Below are positions 43,569 through 56,405 of a stretch of 64,000 bases of DNA, piece by piece. The first letter of the stretch is position 1. Each line of letters begins with the position of its first letter. The notes beneath the pieces were generated by a model. That model had not been told where the DNA came from. It saw only the letters and a list, made by a program, of their open reading frames with translations, and made no database searches. This stretch comes from Tomocerus qinae (taxonomy: Eukaryota > Arthropoda > Collembola > Entomobryomorpha > Tomoceridae): contig JAECZT010000009.1 in the NCBI GenBank assembly GCA_020055645.1, positions 434,001-498,000 of the forward strand, written 5' to 3'. A program made the translations under genes and the position numbers.

Positions 43569-46500
43569 ATGACAGCGTAGAGAATTCTTCTGCGGGCTGT
43601 GCATTAATTTGAAACCAACTATCCGGTTTCAACTTTAGCCGTAGGAACCGGAAGAATGAACTTTAAAATTGTTTGGTATCCCCTTGGCGACTTAGTACAA
43701 ATGCATCATAGTCAGGGAACTAAAAAGGTACTCCTTTTTGACAGAAAAGGTAAAAAAGTACTACTTTTTCTAAAAAAGCAGTCCTTTTTACCTTTTTACC
43801 TTTTAACCTTATTTACATGTAAAGTGAAGTAAATGGGGCACTCTGCTACATCAAAAAAGGTAAAAAGGCAAAAAAGGACTGCTTTTTTAAAATCTTAGTC
43901 CTACCTTTTTTACAAAAAAGGCAAAAAAGGTAAAAGGCAAAAAAGGTCCTTTTTTGTTCCCTGATCATAGTCAATTGGGCAATGTGATTAGAACCTATGG
44001 CAGTCACATTGCAGTATGGTATTGGATGAAATGGAGTCGATGGACTAGTAATTAGCAATACAATTTCCATTTCCAAATTCAATCTCCGAAGATACGAACT
44101 AATGAGTGAACTGAATTAGCATCGCTGGACAAAATCTCAATAATAATAATAATGTTGGATTTAGAGATGCATTATTCCTGTTACGTGGTATTCTGATACT
44201 CAATAGTCCCAGTCACATTCACATACCAATGCAAATACGGAGTACCAAGAACAATTCCAGAGATGAAAAATATATTAGGCTTGAGGGCACTGACATGGGT
44301 TGTAAAAAATTTATAATAAGTAAAATTTCAGGGATGGAAAATATTTTCATTGAGTGCGACTCCAAGCATAGAAAATGACAAATTGTAATAGGCACGCTCA
44401 ATACTACTAATACAAACACTTACACTTTCCCGGCTTGTGGTGGATTTTACCTACCTCAAAAATACGAACTATTGATCTCCCCTAAAGCGGGGGTTTGAGG
44501 GCGGTAGCCCCCAACAAAAAATAAAGTTACCTTATCAAATACATAATATATTTTGCGAAAAAATCAAACTTTTCGAGATGTAGCTCAAATAACATAATAT
44601 TTATCATTTTTTCATAGATGTAAAACTTACATTATAAACTAGGCAGGGATGAACAATATTTAGAAAATTGAGACATGTTGATTAGAAGTTTACTCGAACA
44701 TTGCACATTACATTACCATTCCAATAGTTACAAAAATTTGCGAGGACTGGGAATAATGTTTTACTTGTAACTTGTTTTTATTGTCAATTTCTACAACTAT
44801 GACAGGTACCTATATAAATAATTTCGAAATATACATAATCTGGTTAAAATTTTTCTAGTTCGTAGTTATATGATAGTTATAACCAGATTTATCAGGAAAA
44901 ACAATAAAATTAAATTAAAGGTTAAAAACCTGGAGAAATATACGGGAAGAAGGCCAGAAAAACTCGAAAACAAGGTATAATTTAGATGCAGAGTATTAAT
45001 TAAAGCTCGTAATTTTAAAATTTTCTTCTAAAAAATCTCCCCGTGCGTTTACAGTTAATTTCCTTGCAACAACCCTAAAACTTGCCTAAACATTAGAATT
45101 ACACTACAGTATGTCAATAAAGTAAGTATCCATAGGAAATCCGTATCCATAGTACCCAGCCATAGCTTACTAGTCAATATCCAACTAACAGGCAGTCAGT
45201 AACAGTCAGTATCGAGCAGTATCCGTAAATCCATAATAGGGATAAACAGCTTGTAATAAATTAATAATAATATCAAACTTACTCCCAACTTGAGACTTAG
45301 AATTATAACCATAGAATAATGAAGTACAAACTGCTATGCTGTGGAAACTGATTTCATATAGATACCCACTTCCTTGACATACTGTATTATCAACTAGACT
45401 GTAAGTACTAATAACTGCAAATATAAATGTAAATATTGAAATAAGATGACACTTTATTTCAAAGCAAAAAACGTTTTTATATAAAAAGCAGATAATACTA
45501 ATTGCACAGTTACTTTGTACATTGTGGCAATTTCTTAACACTATTTAAGCATTTTTATTGCACTTTGGACATTTAGTTAGTTGATAATTTTAGCGCTATA
45601 TATTGTTAATACGGGATAATTTATACTCTTAATTTTTGCTTAATTACTATGGATACGACAATTTAACCTAGATTTTGATTTTCAGAAAACAACTTGGAGT
45701 CGTTACAATTAGTGAGCGATTACTATTTTGCATGTACTATTGCAAAGGTGTTCCCACACTAAATGGAAGCATTGACTAGCGTTCCCGTTTTCGAAAATAT
45801 TTTCCATCCTTGCTTCAAGCGTTAATTGAACCACTATTGTATTTTTGTTCTCTAAAATGTTTTTTGAAGACATTTACAGGTGAATTAGCAGTAAATGCAC
45901 GAGAGATTTTTTGAAGAAAGTTTTAAAATTACGAGCTTTAATTAATACTCTGCATCTAAATTATATCTTGTTTTCGAGTTTTTCTGGCCTTCTTCCCTTA
46001 TATTTCTCCAGGTTTTTAACGTGTAATTTTATATGCAGTAGAAACCCTATGCTTGCATTCTTATACGCAGTTAATCCATATGTTGACACTTCCGGAAGTA
46101 GTAAATCCATGTTGACACTTCCAGAAGTAGTAAATCCATGTTGACATTACCACAAGTGGTAAAAATAAATGTTTTTACTTCTAAAAGCAGTAGAAACCCT
46201 ATGGAATGTTAATTGGGAAGTGGCGGTGAGATATAGACTACATGTTGGTAAAACTATTTTGTTGTTTTTGAAATGCCGGGCCTTTCTTCAAATTTTGATT
46301 GCTTAGAAAATAAAAAACTACTATCAAAAATGATAAACGAGACTGCTCCAATGTTTAAATTTTTTGAAAAAAAAGTACACGATCTTATGTTGTAAATGTG
46401 TATAATATCTAAAGTCATTTCTCATATCCATCTCGCAGAATCCTGAAAAATGTTTTCAATCTCTTAATACCGATCTTTACTCAAAAATAGAACGTTTCGG

Positions 46501-46986
46501 AACGATCTATACTATATTATAATTACCGGAAGTTTGTATTTATGTCTGTGTGAGTGTCCACTCCCAGTTCCCAAATGTTTACAATAGAAGCGGTACAATG
46601 CCTTTGTCAACACTTTCAAAAGCAATGAAACCCTATTCTGACACTATTTAGGAACACTAAAACCCTATGTTGGCACTTCTAGTAGCATTAAAAACTTATA
46701 TGTGCACTACTGAAAGCAGTAAAAACCTATTTTGGCACTTCTAGAAGCAGTAAAACTGTGTTGTTAACACGTCTAATAGCAATAAATACCTATGTCGTCA
46801 CTTTTAGAAGCTTAGAAAGCCTATATTTTAAATTTTTATACCGCGAGAAACTGCAAAGCAGACAGCGCATTGCCCGAATGGCAATGTGCGGTTTTACCAC
46901 TAGTATAGTATGCAGTTAAATCCTGGTTCAATTTCCATTGACACCGATTGCTCGAAAACTAGCAGCTTCTGTAAAACATGGCATAT
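43569..46986 (+). repeat. Macrosatellite unit 8 (3418 bp)
   Basis: Full unit. It carries ATCGAGCAGTATCC (near 45211, shared with units 9 and 10) and the TTCTGACAC and CTCGAAAACT variants in its tail. Confidence 0.95.
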
Positions 46987-49900
46987 ATGACAGCGTAGAG
47001 AATTCTTCTGCGGGCTGTGCATTAATTTGAAACCAACTATCCGGTTTCAACTTTAGCCGTAGGAACCGGAAGAATGAACTTTAAAATTGTTTGGTATCCC
47101 CTTGGCGACTTAGTACAAATGCATCATAGTCAGGGAACTAAAAAGGTACTCCTTTTTGACAGAAAAGGTAAAAAGTACTACTTTTTCTAAAAAAAACCGT
47201 CCTTTTTACCTTTTTAACCTTATTTACATGTAAAGTGAAGTAAATGGGGCACTCTGCTACATCAAAAGAGGTAAAAAGGCAAAAAAGGACTGCTTTTTTA
47301 AAATCTTAGTCCTACCTTTTTTACAAAAAAGGCAAAAAAGGTAAAAGGCAAAAAAGGTCCTTTTTTGTTCCCTGATCATAGTCAATTGGGCAATGTGATT
47401 AGAACCTATGGCAGTCACATTGCAGTATGGTATTGGATGAAATGGAGTCGATGGACTAGTAATTAGCAATACAATTTCCATTTCCAAATTCAATCTCCGA
47501 AGATACGAACTAATGAGTGAACTGAATTAGCATCGCTGGACAAAATCTCAATAATAATAATAATGTTGGATTTAGAGATGCATTATTCCTGTTACGTGGT
47601 ATTCTGATACTCAATAGTCCCAGTCACATTCACATACCAATGCAAATACGGAGTACCAAGAACAATTCCAGAGATGAAAAATATATTAGGCTTGAGGGCA
47701 CTGACATGGGTTGTAAAAAATTTATAATAAGTAAAATTTCAGGGATGGAAAATATTTTCATTGAGTGCGACTCCAAGCATAGAAAATGACAAATTGTAAT
47801 AGGCACGCTCAATACTACTAATACAAACACTTACACTTTCCCGGCTTGTGGTGGATTTTACCTACCTCAAAAATACGAACTATTGATCTCCCCTAAAGCG
47901 GGGGTTTGAGGGCGGCAGCCCCCAACAAAAAATAAAGTTACCTTATCAAATACATAATATATTTTGCGAAAAAATCAAACTTTTCGAGATGTAGCTCAAA
48001 TAACAATATTTATCATTTTTTCATAGATGTAAAACTTACATTATAAACTAGGCAGGAATGAACAATATTTAGAAAATTGAGACATGTTGATTAGAAGTTT
48101 ACTCGAACATTGCACATTACATTACCATTCCAATAGTTACAAAAATTTGCGAGGACTGGGAATAATGTTTTACTTGTAACTTGTTTTTATTGTCAATTTC
48201 TACAACTATGACAGGTACCTATATAAATAATTTCGAAATATACATAATCTGGTTAAAATTTTTCTAGTTCGTAGTTATATGATAGTTATAACCAGATTTA
48301 TCAGGAAAAACAATAAAATTAAATTAAAGGTTAAAAACCTGGAGAAATATACGGGAAGAAGGCCAGAAAAACTCGAAAACAAGGTATAATTTAGATGCAG
48401 AGTATTAATTAAAGCTCGTAATTTTAAAATTTTCTTCTAAAAAATCTCCCCGTGCGTTTACAGTTAATTTCCTTGCAACAACCCTAAAACTTGCCTAAAC
48501 ATTAGAATTACACTACAGTATGTCAATAAAGTAAGTATCCATAGGAAATCCGTATCCATAGTACCCAGCCATAGCTTACTAGTCAATATCCAACTAACAG
48601 GCAGTCAGTAACAGCCAGTATCGAGCAGTATCCGTAAATCCATAATAGGGATAAACAGCTTGTAATAAATTAATAATAATATCAAACTTACTCCCAACTT
48701 GAGACTTAGAATTATAACCATAGAATAATGAAGTACAAACTGCTATGCTGTGGAAACTGATTTCATATGGATACCCACTTCCTTGACATACTGTATTATC
48801 AACTAGACTGTAAGTACTAATAACTGCAAATATAAATGTAAATATTGAAATAAGATGACACTTTATTTCAAAGCAAAAAACGTTTTTATATAAAAAGCAG
48901 ATAATACTAATTGCACAGTTACTTTGTACATTGTGGCAATTTCTTAACACTATTTAAGCATTTTTATTGCACTTTGGACATTTAGTTAGTTGATAATTTT
49001 AGCGCTATATATTGTTAATACGGGATAATTTATACTCTTAATTTTTGCTTAATTACTATGGATACGACAATTTAACCTAGATTTTGATTTTCAGAAAACA
49101 ACTTGGAGTCGTTACAATTAGTGAGCGATTACTATTTTGCATGTACTATTGCAAAGGTGTTCCCACACTAAATGGAAGCATTGACTAGCGTTCCCGTTTT
49201 CGAAAATATTTTCCATCCTTGCTTCAAGCGTTAATTGAACCACTATTGTATTTTTGTTCTCTAAAATGTTTTTTGAAGACATTTACAGGTGAATTAGCAG
49301 TAAATGCACGAGAATTTTTTGAAGAAAGTTTTAAAATTACGAGCTTTAATTAATACTCTGCATCTAAATTATATCTTGTTTTCGAGTTTTTCTGGCCTTC
49401 TTCCCTTATATTTCTCCAGGTTTTTAACGTGTAATTTTATATGCAGTAGAAACCCTATGCTTGCATTCTTATACGCAGTTAATCCATATGTTGACACTTC
49501 CGGAAGTAGTAAATCCATGTTGACACTTCCAGAAGTAGTAAATCCATGTTGACATTACCACAAGTGGTAAAAATAAATGTTTTTACTTCTAAAAGCAGTA
49601 GAAACCCTATGGAATGTTAATTGGGAAGTGGCGGTGAGATATAGACTACATGTTGGTAAAACTATTTTGTTGTTTTTGAAATGCCGGGCCTTTCTTCAAA
49701 TTTTGATTGCTTAGAAAATAAAAAACTACTATCAAAAATGATAAACGAGACTGCTCCAATGTTTAAATTTTTTGAAAAAAAAGTGCACGATCTTATGTTG
49801 TAAATGTGTATAATATCTAAAGTCATTTCTCATATCCATCTCGCAGAATCCTGAAAAATGTTTTCAATCTCTTAATACCGATCTTTACTCAAAAATAGAA

Positions 49901-50394
49901 CGTTTCGGAACGATCTATACTATATTATAATTACCGGAAGTTTGTATTTATGTCTGTGTGAGTGTCCACTCCCAGTTCCCAAATGTTTACAATAGAAGCG
50001 GTACAATGCCTTTGTCAACACTTTCAAAAGCAATGAAACCCTATTCTGACACTATTTAGGAACACTAAAACCCTATGTTGGCACTTCTAGTAGCATTAAA
50101 AACTTATATGTGCACTACTGAAAGCAGTAAAAACCTATTTTGGCACTTCTAGAAGCAGTAAAACTGTGTTGTTAACACGTCTAATAGCAATAAATACCTA
50201 TGTCGTCACTTTTAGAAGCTTAGAAAGCCTATATTTTAAATTTTTATACCGCGAGAAACTGCAAAGCAGACAGCGCATTGCCCGAATGGCAATGTGCGGT
50301 TTTACCACTAGTATAGTATGCAGTTAAATCCTGGTTCAATTTCCATTGACACCGATTGCTCGAAAACTAGCAGCTTCTGTAAAACATGGCATAT
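46987..50394 (+). repeat. Macrosatellite unit 9 (3408 bp)
   Basis: Full unit. With unit 12 it shares AAATAACAATATTTATC (near 47998) and GGCAGGAATGAAC (near 48051), three units away. One TTTTTACC step of the A/T hairpin is missing near 47205. Confidence 0.95.
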
Positions 50395-53300
50395 ATGACA
50401 GCGTAGAGAATTCTTCTGCGGGCTGTGCATTAATTTGAAACCAACTATCCGGTTTCAACTTTAGCCGTAGGAACCGGAAGAATGAACTTTAAAATTGTTT
50501 GGTATCCCCTTGGCGACTTAGTACAAATGCATCATAGTCAGGGAACTAAAAAGGTACTCCTTTTTGACAGAAAAGGTAAAAAGTACTACTTTTTCTAAAA
50601 AAGCAGTCCGTTTACCTTTTTACCTTTTAACCTTATTTACATGTAAAGTGAAGTAAATGGGGCACTCTGCTACATCAAAAAAGGTAAAAAGGCAAAAAAG
50701 GACTGCTTTTTTAAAATCTTAGTCCTACCTTTTTTACAAAAAAGGCAAAAAAGGTAAAAGGCAAAAAAGGTCCTTTTTTGTTCCCTGATCATAGTCAATT
50801 GGGCAATGTGATTAGAACCTATGGCAGTCACATTGCAGTATGGTATTGGATGAAATGGAGTCGATGGACTAGTAATTAGCAATACAATTTCCATTTCCAA
50901 ATTCAATCTCCGAAGATACGAACTAATGAGTGAACTGAATTAGCATCGCTGGACAAAATCTCAATAATAATAATAATGTTGGATTTAGAGATGCATTATT
51001 CCTGTTACGTGGTATTCTGATACTCAATAGTCCCAGTCACATTCACATACCAATGCAAATACGGAGTACCAAGAACAATTCCAGAGATGAAAAATATATT
51101 AGGCTTGAGGGCACTGACATGGGTTGTAAAAAATTTATAATAAGTAAAATTTCAGGGATGGAAAATATTTTCATTGAGTGCGACTCCAAGCATAGAAAAT
51201 GACAAATTGTAATAGGCACGCTCAATACTACTAATACAAACACTTACACTTTCCCGGCTTGTGGTGGATTTTACCTACCTCAAAAATACGAACTATTGAT
51301 CTCCCCTAAAGCGGGGGTTTGAGGGCGGCAGCCCCCAACAAAAAATAAAGTTACCTTATCAAATACATAATATATTTTGCGAAAAAATCAAACTTTTCGA
51401 GATGTAGCTCAAATAACATAATATTTATCATTTTTTCATAGATGTAAAACTTACATTATAAACTAGGCAGGGATGAACAATATTTAGAAAATTGAGACAT
51501 GTTGATTAGAAGTTTACTCGAACATTGCACATTACATTACCATTCCAATAGTTACAAAAATTTGCGAGGACTGGGAATAATGTTTTACTTGTAACTTGTT
51601 TTTATTGTCAATTTCTACAACTATGACAGGTACCTATATAAATAATTTCGAAATATACATAATCTGGTTAAAATTTTTCTAGTTCGTAGTTATATGATAG
51701 TTATAACCAGATTTATCAGGAAAAACAATAAAATTAAATTAAAGGTTAAAAACCTGGAGAAATATACGGGAAGAAGGCCAGAAAAACTCGAAAACAAGGT
51801 ATAATTTAGATGCAGAGTATTAATTAAAGCTCGTAATTTTAAAATTTTCTTCTAAAAAATCTCCCCGTGCGTTTACAGTTAATTTCCTTGCAACAACCCT
51901 AAAACTTGCCTAAACATTAGAATTACACTACAGTATGTCAATAAAGTAAGTATCCATAGGAAATCCGTATCCATAGTACCCAGCCATAGCTTACTAGTCA
52001 ATATCCAACTAACAGGCAGTCAGTAACAGTCAGTATCGAGCAGTATCCGTAAATCCATAATAGGGATAAACAGCTTGTAATAAATTAATAATAATATCAA
52101 ACTTACTCCCAACTTGAGACTTAGAATTATAACCATAGAATAATGAAGTACAAACTGCTATGCTGTGGAAACTGATTTCATATGGATACCCACTTCCTTG
52201 ACATACTGTATTATCAACTAGACTGTAAGTACTAATAACTGCAAATATAAATGTAAATATTGAAATAAGATGACACTTTATTTCAAAGCAAAAAACGTTT
52301 TCATATAAAAAGCAGATAATACTAATTGCACAGTTACTTTGTACATTGTGGCAATTTCTTAACACTATTTAAGCATTTTTATTGCACTTTGGACATTTAG
52401 TTAGTTGATAATTTTAGCGCTATATATTGTTAATACGGGATAATTTATACTCTTAATTTTTGCTTAATTACTATGGATACGACAATTTAACCTAGATTTT
52501 GATTTTCAGAAAACAACTTGGAGTCGTTACAATTAGTGAGCGATTACTATTTTGCATGTACTATTGCAAAGGTGTTCCCACACTAAATGGAAGCATTGAC
52601 TAGCGTTCCCGTTTTCGAAAATATTTTCCATCCTTGCTTCAAGCGTTAATTGAACCACTATTGTATTTTTGTTCTCTAAAATGTTTTTTGAAGACATTTA
52701 CAGGTGAATTAGCAGTAAATGCACGAGAGATTTTTTTGAAGAAAGTTTTAAAATTACGAGCTTTAATTAATACTCTGCATCTAAATTATATCTTGTTTTC
52801 GAGTTTTTCTGGCCTTCTTCCCTTATATTTCTCCAGGTTTTTAACGTGTAATTTTATATGCAGTAGAAACCCTATGCTTGCATTCTTATACGCAGTTAAT
52901 CCATATGTTGACACTTCCGGAAGTAGTAAATCCATGTTGACACTTCCAGAAGTAGTAAATCCATGTTGACATTACCACAAGTGGTAAAAATAAATGTTTT
53001 TACTTCTAAAAGCAGTAGAAACCCTATGGAATGTTAATTGGGAAGTGGCGGTGAGATATAGACTACATGTTGGTAAAACTATTTTGTTGTTTTTGAAATG
53101 CCGGGCCTTTCTTCAAATTTTGATTGCTTAGAAAATAAAAAACTACTATCAAAAATGATAAACGAGACTGCTCCAATGTTTAAATTTTTTGAAAAAAAGT
53201 GCACGATCTTATGTTGTAAATGTGTATAATATCTAAAGTCATTTCTCATATCCATCTCGCAGAATCCTGAAAAATGTTTTCAATCTCTTAATACCGATCT

Positions 53301-53810
53301 TTACTCAAAAATAGAACGTTTCGGAACGATCTATACTATATTATAATTACCGGAAGTTTGTATTTATGTCTGTGTGAGTGTCCACTCCCAGTTCCCAAAT
53401 GTTTACAATAGAAGCGGTTTAATGCCTTTGTCAACACTTTCAAAAGCAATGAAACCCTATGTTGACACTATTTAGGAACACTAAAACCCTATGTTGGCAC
53501 TTCTAGTAGCATTAAAAACTTATATGTGCACTACTGAAAGCAGTAAAAACCTATTTTGGCACTTCTAGAAGCAGTAAAACTGTGTTGTTAACACATCTAA
53601 TAGCAATAAATACCTATGTCGTCACTTTTAGAAGCTTAGAAAGCCTATATTTTAAATTTTTATACCGCGAGAAACTGCAAAGCAGACAGCGCATTGCCCG
53701 AATGGCAATGTGCGGTTTTACCACTAGTATAGTATGCAGTTAAATCCTGGTTCAATTTCCATTGACACCGATTGCTCGTAAACTAGCAGCTTCTGTAAAA
53801 CATGGCATAT
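50395..53810 (+). repeat. Macrosatellite unit 10 (3416 bp)
   Basis: Full unit. The tail returns to the CCCTATGTTGACAC and GCTCGTAAACTAGC forms found in units 1-6 and 12, although its neighbours 9 and 11 have the other forms. Confidence 0.95.
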
Positions 53811-55796
53811 ATGACAGCGTAGAGAATTCTTCTGCGGGCTGTGCATTAATTTGAAACCAACTATCCGGTTTCAACTTTAGCCGTAGGATCCGGAAGAATG
53901 AACTTTAAAATTGTTTGGTATCCCCTTGGCGACTTAGTACAAATGCATCATAGTCAGGGAACTAAAAAGGTACTCCTTTTTGACAGAAAAGGTAAAAAGT
54001 ACTACTTTTTCTAAAAAAGCAGTCCTTTTTACCTTTTTACCTTTTTAACCTTATTTACATGTAAAGTGAAGTAAATGGGGCACTCTGCTACATCAAAAAA
54101 GGTAAAAAGGCAAAAAAGGACTGCTTTTTTAAAATCTTAGTCCTACCTTTTTTACAAAAAAGGTAATAGGCAAAAAAGGTCCTTTTTTGTTCCCTGATCA
54201 TAGTCAATTGGGCAATGTGATTAGAACCTATGGCAGTCACATTGCAGTATGGTATTGGATGAAATGGAGTCGATGGACTAGTAATTAGCAATACAATTTC
54301 CATTTCCAAATTCAATCTCCGAAGATACGAACTAATGAGTGAACTGAATTAGCATCGCTGGACAAAATCTCAATAATAATAATAATGTTGGATTTAGAGA
54401 TGCATTATTCCTGTTACGTGGTATTCTGATACTCAATAGTCCCAGTCACATTCACATACCAATGCAAATACGGAGTACCAAGAACAATTCCAGAGATGAA
54501 AAATATATTAGGCTTGAGGGCACTGACATGGGTTGTAAAAAATTTATAATAAGTAAAATTTCAGGGATGGAAAATATTTTCATTGAGTGCGACTCCAAGC
54601 ATAGAAAATGACAAATTGTAATAGGCACGCTCAATACTACTAATACAAACACTTACACTTTCCCGGCTTGTGGTGGATTTTACCTACCTCAAAAATACGA
54701 ACTATTGATCTCCCCTAAAGCGGGGGTTTGAGGGCGGCAGCTCCCAACAAAAAAATAAAGTTACCTTATCAAATACATAATATATTTTGCGAAAAAATCA
54801 AACTTTTCGAGATGTAGCTCAAATAACATAATATTTATCATTTTTTCATAGATGTAAAACTTACATTATAAACTAGGCAGGGATGAACAATATTTAGAAA
54901 ATTGAGACATGTTGATTAGAAGTTTACTCGAACATTGCACATTACATTACCATTCCAATAGTTACAAAAATTTGCGAGGACTGGGAATAATGTTTTACTT
55001 GTAACTTGTTTTTATTGTCAATTTCTACAACTATGACAGGTACCTATATAAATAATTTCGAAATATACATAATCTGGTTAAAATTTTTCTAGTTCGTAGT
55101 TATATGATAGTTATAACCAGATTTATCAGGAAAAACAATTAAATTAAATTAAAGGTTAAAAACCTGGAGAAATATACGGGAAGAAGGCCAGAAAAACTCG
55201 AAAACAAGGTATAATTTAGATGCAGAGTATTAATTAACCCTTTGCCTTGGTATGACGACTATTGCAGTTCAATAATTCTGACTCGTATCTTGGGGAGACG
55301 GCAATTGCTGCCAATAATTTATTTTCTTTTTCACGGACTGACGGCTAATGGCGTATCAAAAAATTTGCCGTAGCCATGGGACAACTGCAATTGCCGTCGT
55401 AATTATGTTAGTGCAAACGTGGCCTGGCGGCAAAAGCCGTTTTTACCAGGGGCTGTATTAGATCATGTGATAACAAAGCAACACCAAGGTCTTAAATCTG
55501 CAGTTTAGCAGATGGGTGCACATTTACAGAGCTGAGTATCGGGAGGGGGGCTAACACGCAATCAAGATATTTCTATTATTTATGCGAAAATGTTTTGACG
55601 AAAATGAGTCTAAAACGGCTAAAATGGGCAAATAATCGGGAGAGCGTAAATTAATTAAACCGTTACGTGTACAAGAAACTTGAAATTTAAATTTTTAGAC
55701 CCCTACGTTCTCGCTATTGTGTGCTGTTAGTGGTCAGTGATTTCATTTGGTAAGTTCAGTGGGAGGGGTAAACTTTTGAGCGTCGGAAAATTTGAA

Positions 55797-56149
55797 GGCT
55801 GAATTTAGGCAGCGGGATACCGTTTCCTCCTCCGTCTCCTCCAACCCTGTTTCTTCCAAAGTGCCACATAACCTATATTATCCGTTTCCTCCAAACTTAA
55901 TAAAATACCCTATCTCTTAAATTCATGCACCCTAACATCCATTGCTTTCCGTAACTATTTGGCCTCTTTTCTAACCTAACGTAATAAAAATAACCATGAT
56001 ATTTGTTAGCTATGTTTATTTTTTATTACGTTAGGTTAGATAAGAGGGTAAAATAGTTACGGGAGGCAATATATTAGGATAATAGTTTATGTGGCAACTT
56101 GGAGGAAATGGGATTAGAGGAAACGATATCACGCTGACTAAATTCAGCC
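55797..56149. mobile_element. Foldback (MITE-like) inside the piggyBac-like element
   Basis: Almost the whole 353 bp is one imperfect inverted repeat. Outer arms GGCTGAATTTA / TAAATTCAGCC; landmarks GTTTCCTC and GTGCCACATAA on one side recur as GAGGAAAC and TTATGTGGCA on the other; inner arms CTAACCTAACGTAATAAAAA and TTATTACGTTAGGTTAG flank a loop of ~30 bases around 56000. No clear target duplication visible. Confidence 0.75.
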
Positions 56150-56189
56150 AATTTGGTTGGACCCTACCTTGACTTGGGAATAGTGTACG

Positions 56190-56405
56190 GTCCACGACCA
56201 GCCGGCTGATCGGCTAAAATGGCTTTTATGCCATTTAAAAACGGTTGAAATTCTTTGTTAGCCAGTCGCTAATATTTCCGAATAGGCTAAAATGGTCAAA
56301 AATAGTGCTCTGTGAACTGAATAAATCAACCTTGATTTGGGCTATTAAAACCATGACTTTTGGCCATTTTGGTCAGTAGTCACAAGCCGGCTGGCTAGTC
56401 AAAAT
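56190..56405. repeat. Imperfect inverted repeat in the piggyBac-like element
   Basis: CCAGCCGGCTGATCGGCTAAA near 56197 recurs in reverse as AGCCGGCTGG near 56383, and GGCTAAAATGG-type motifs appear several times (also near 55617 and 56285). Low-order internal repetition of the non-autonomous element. Confidence 0.5.
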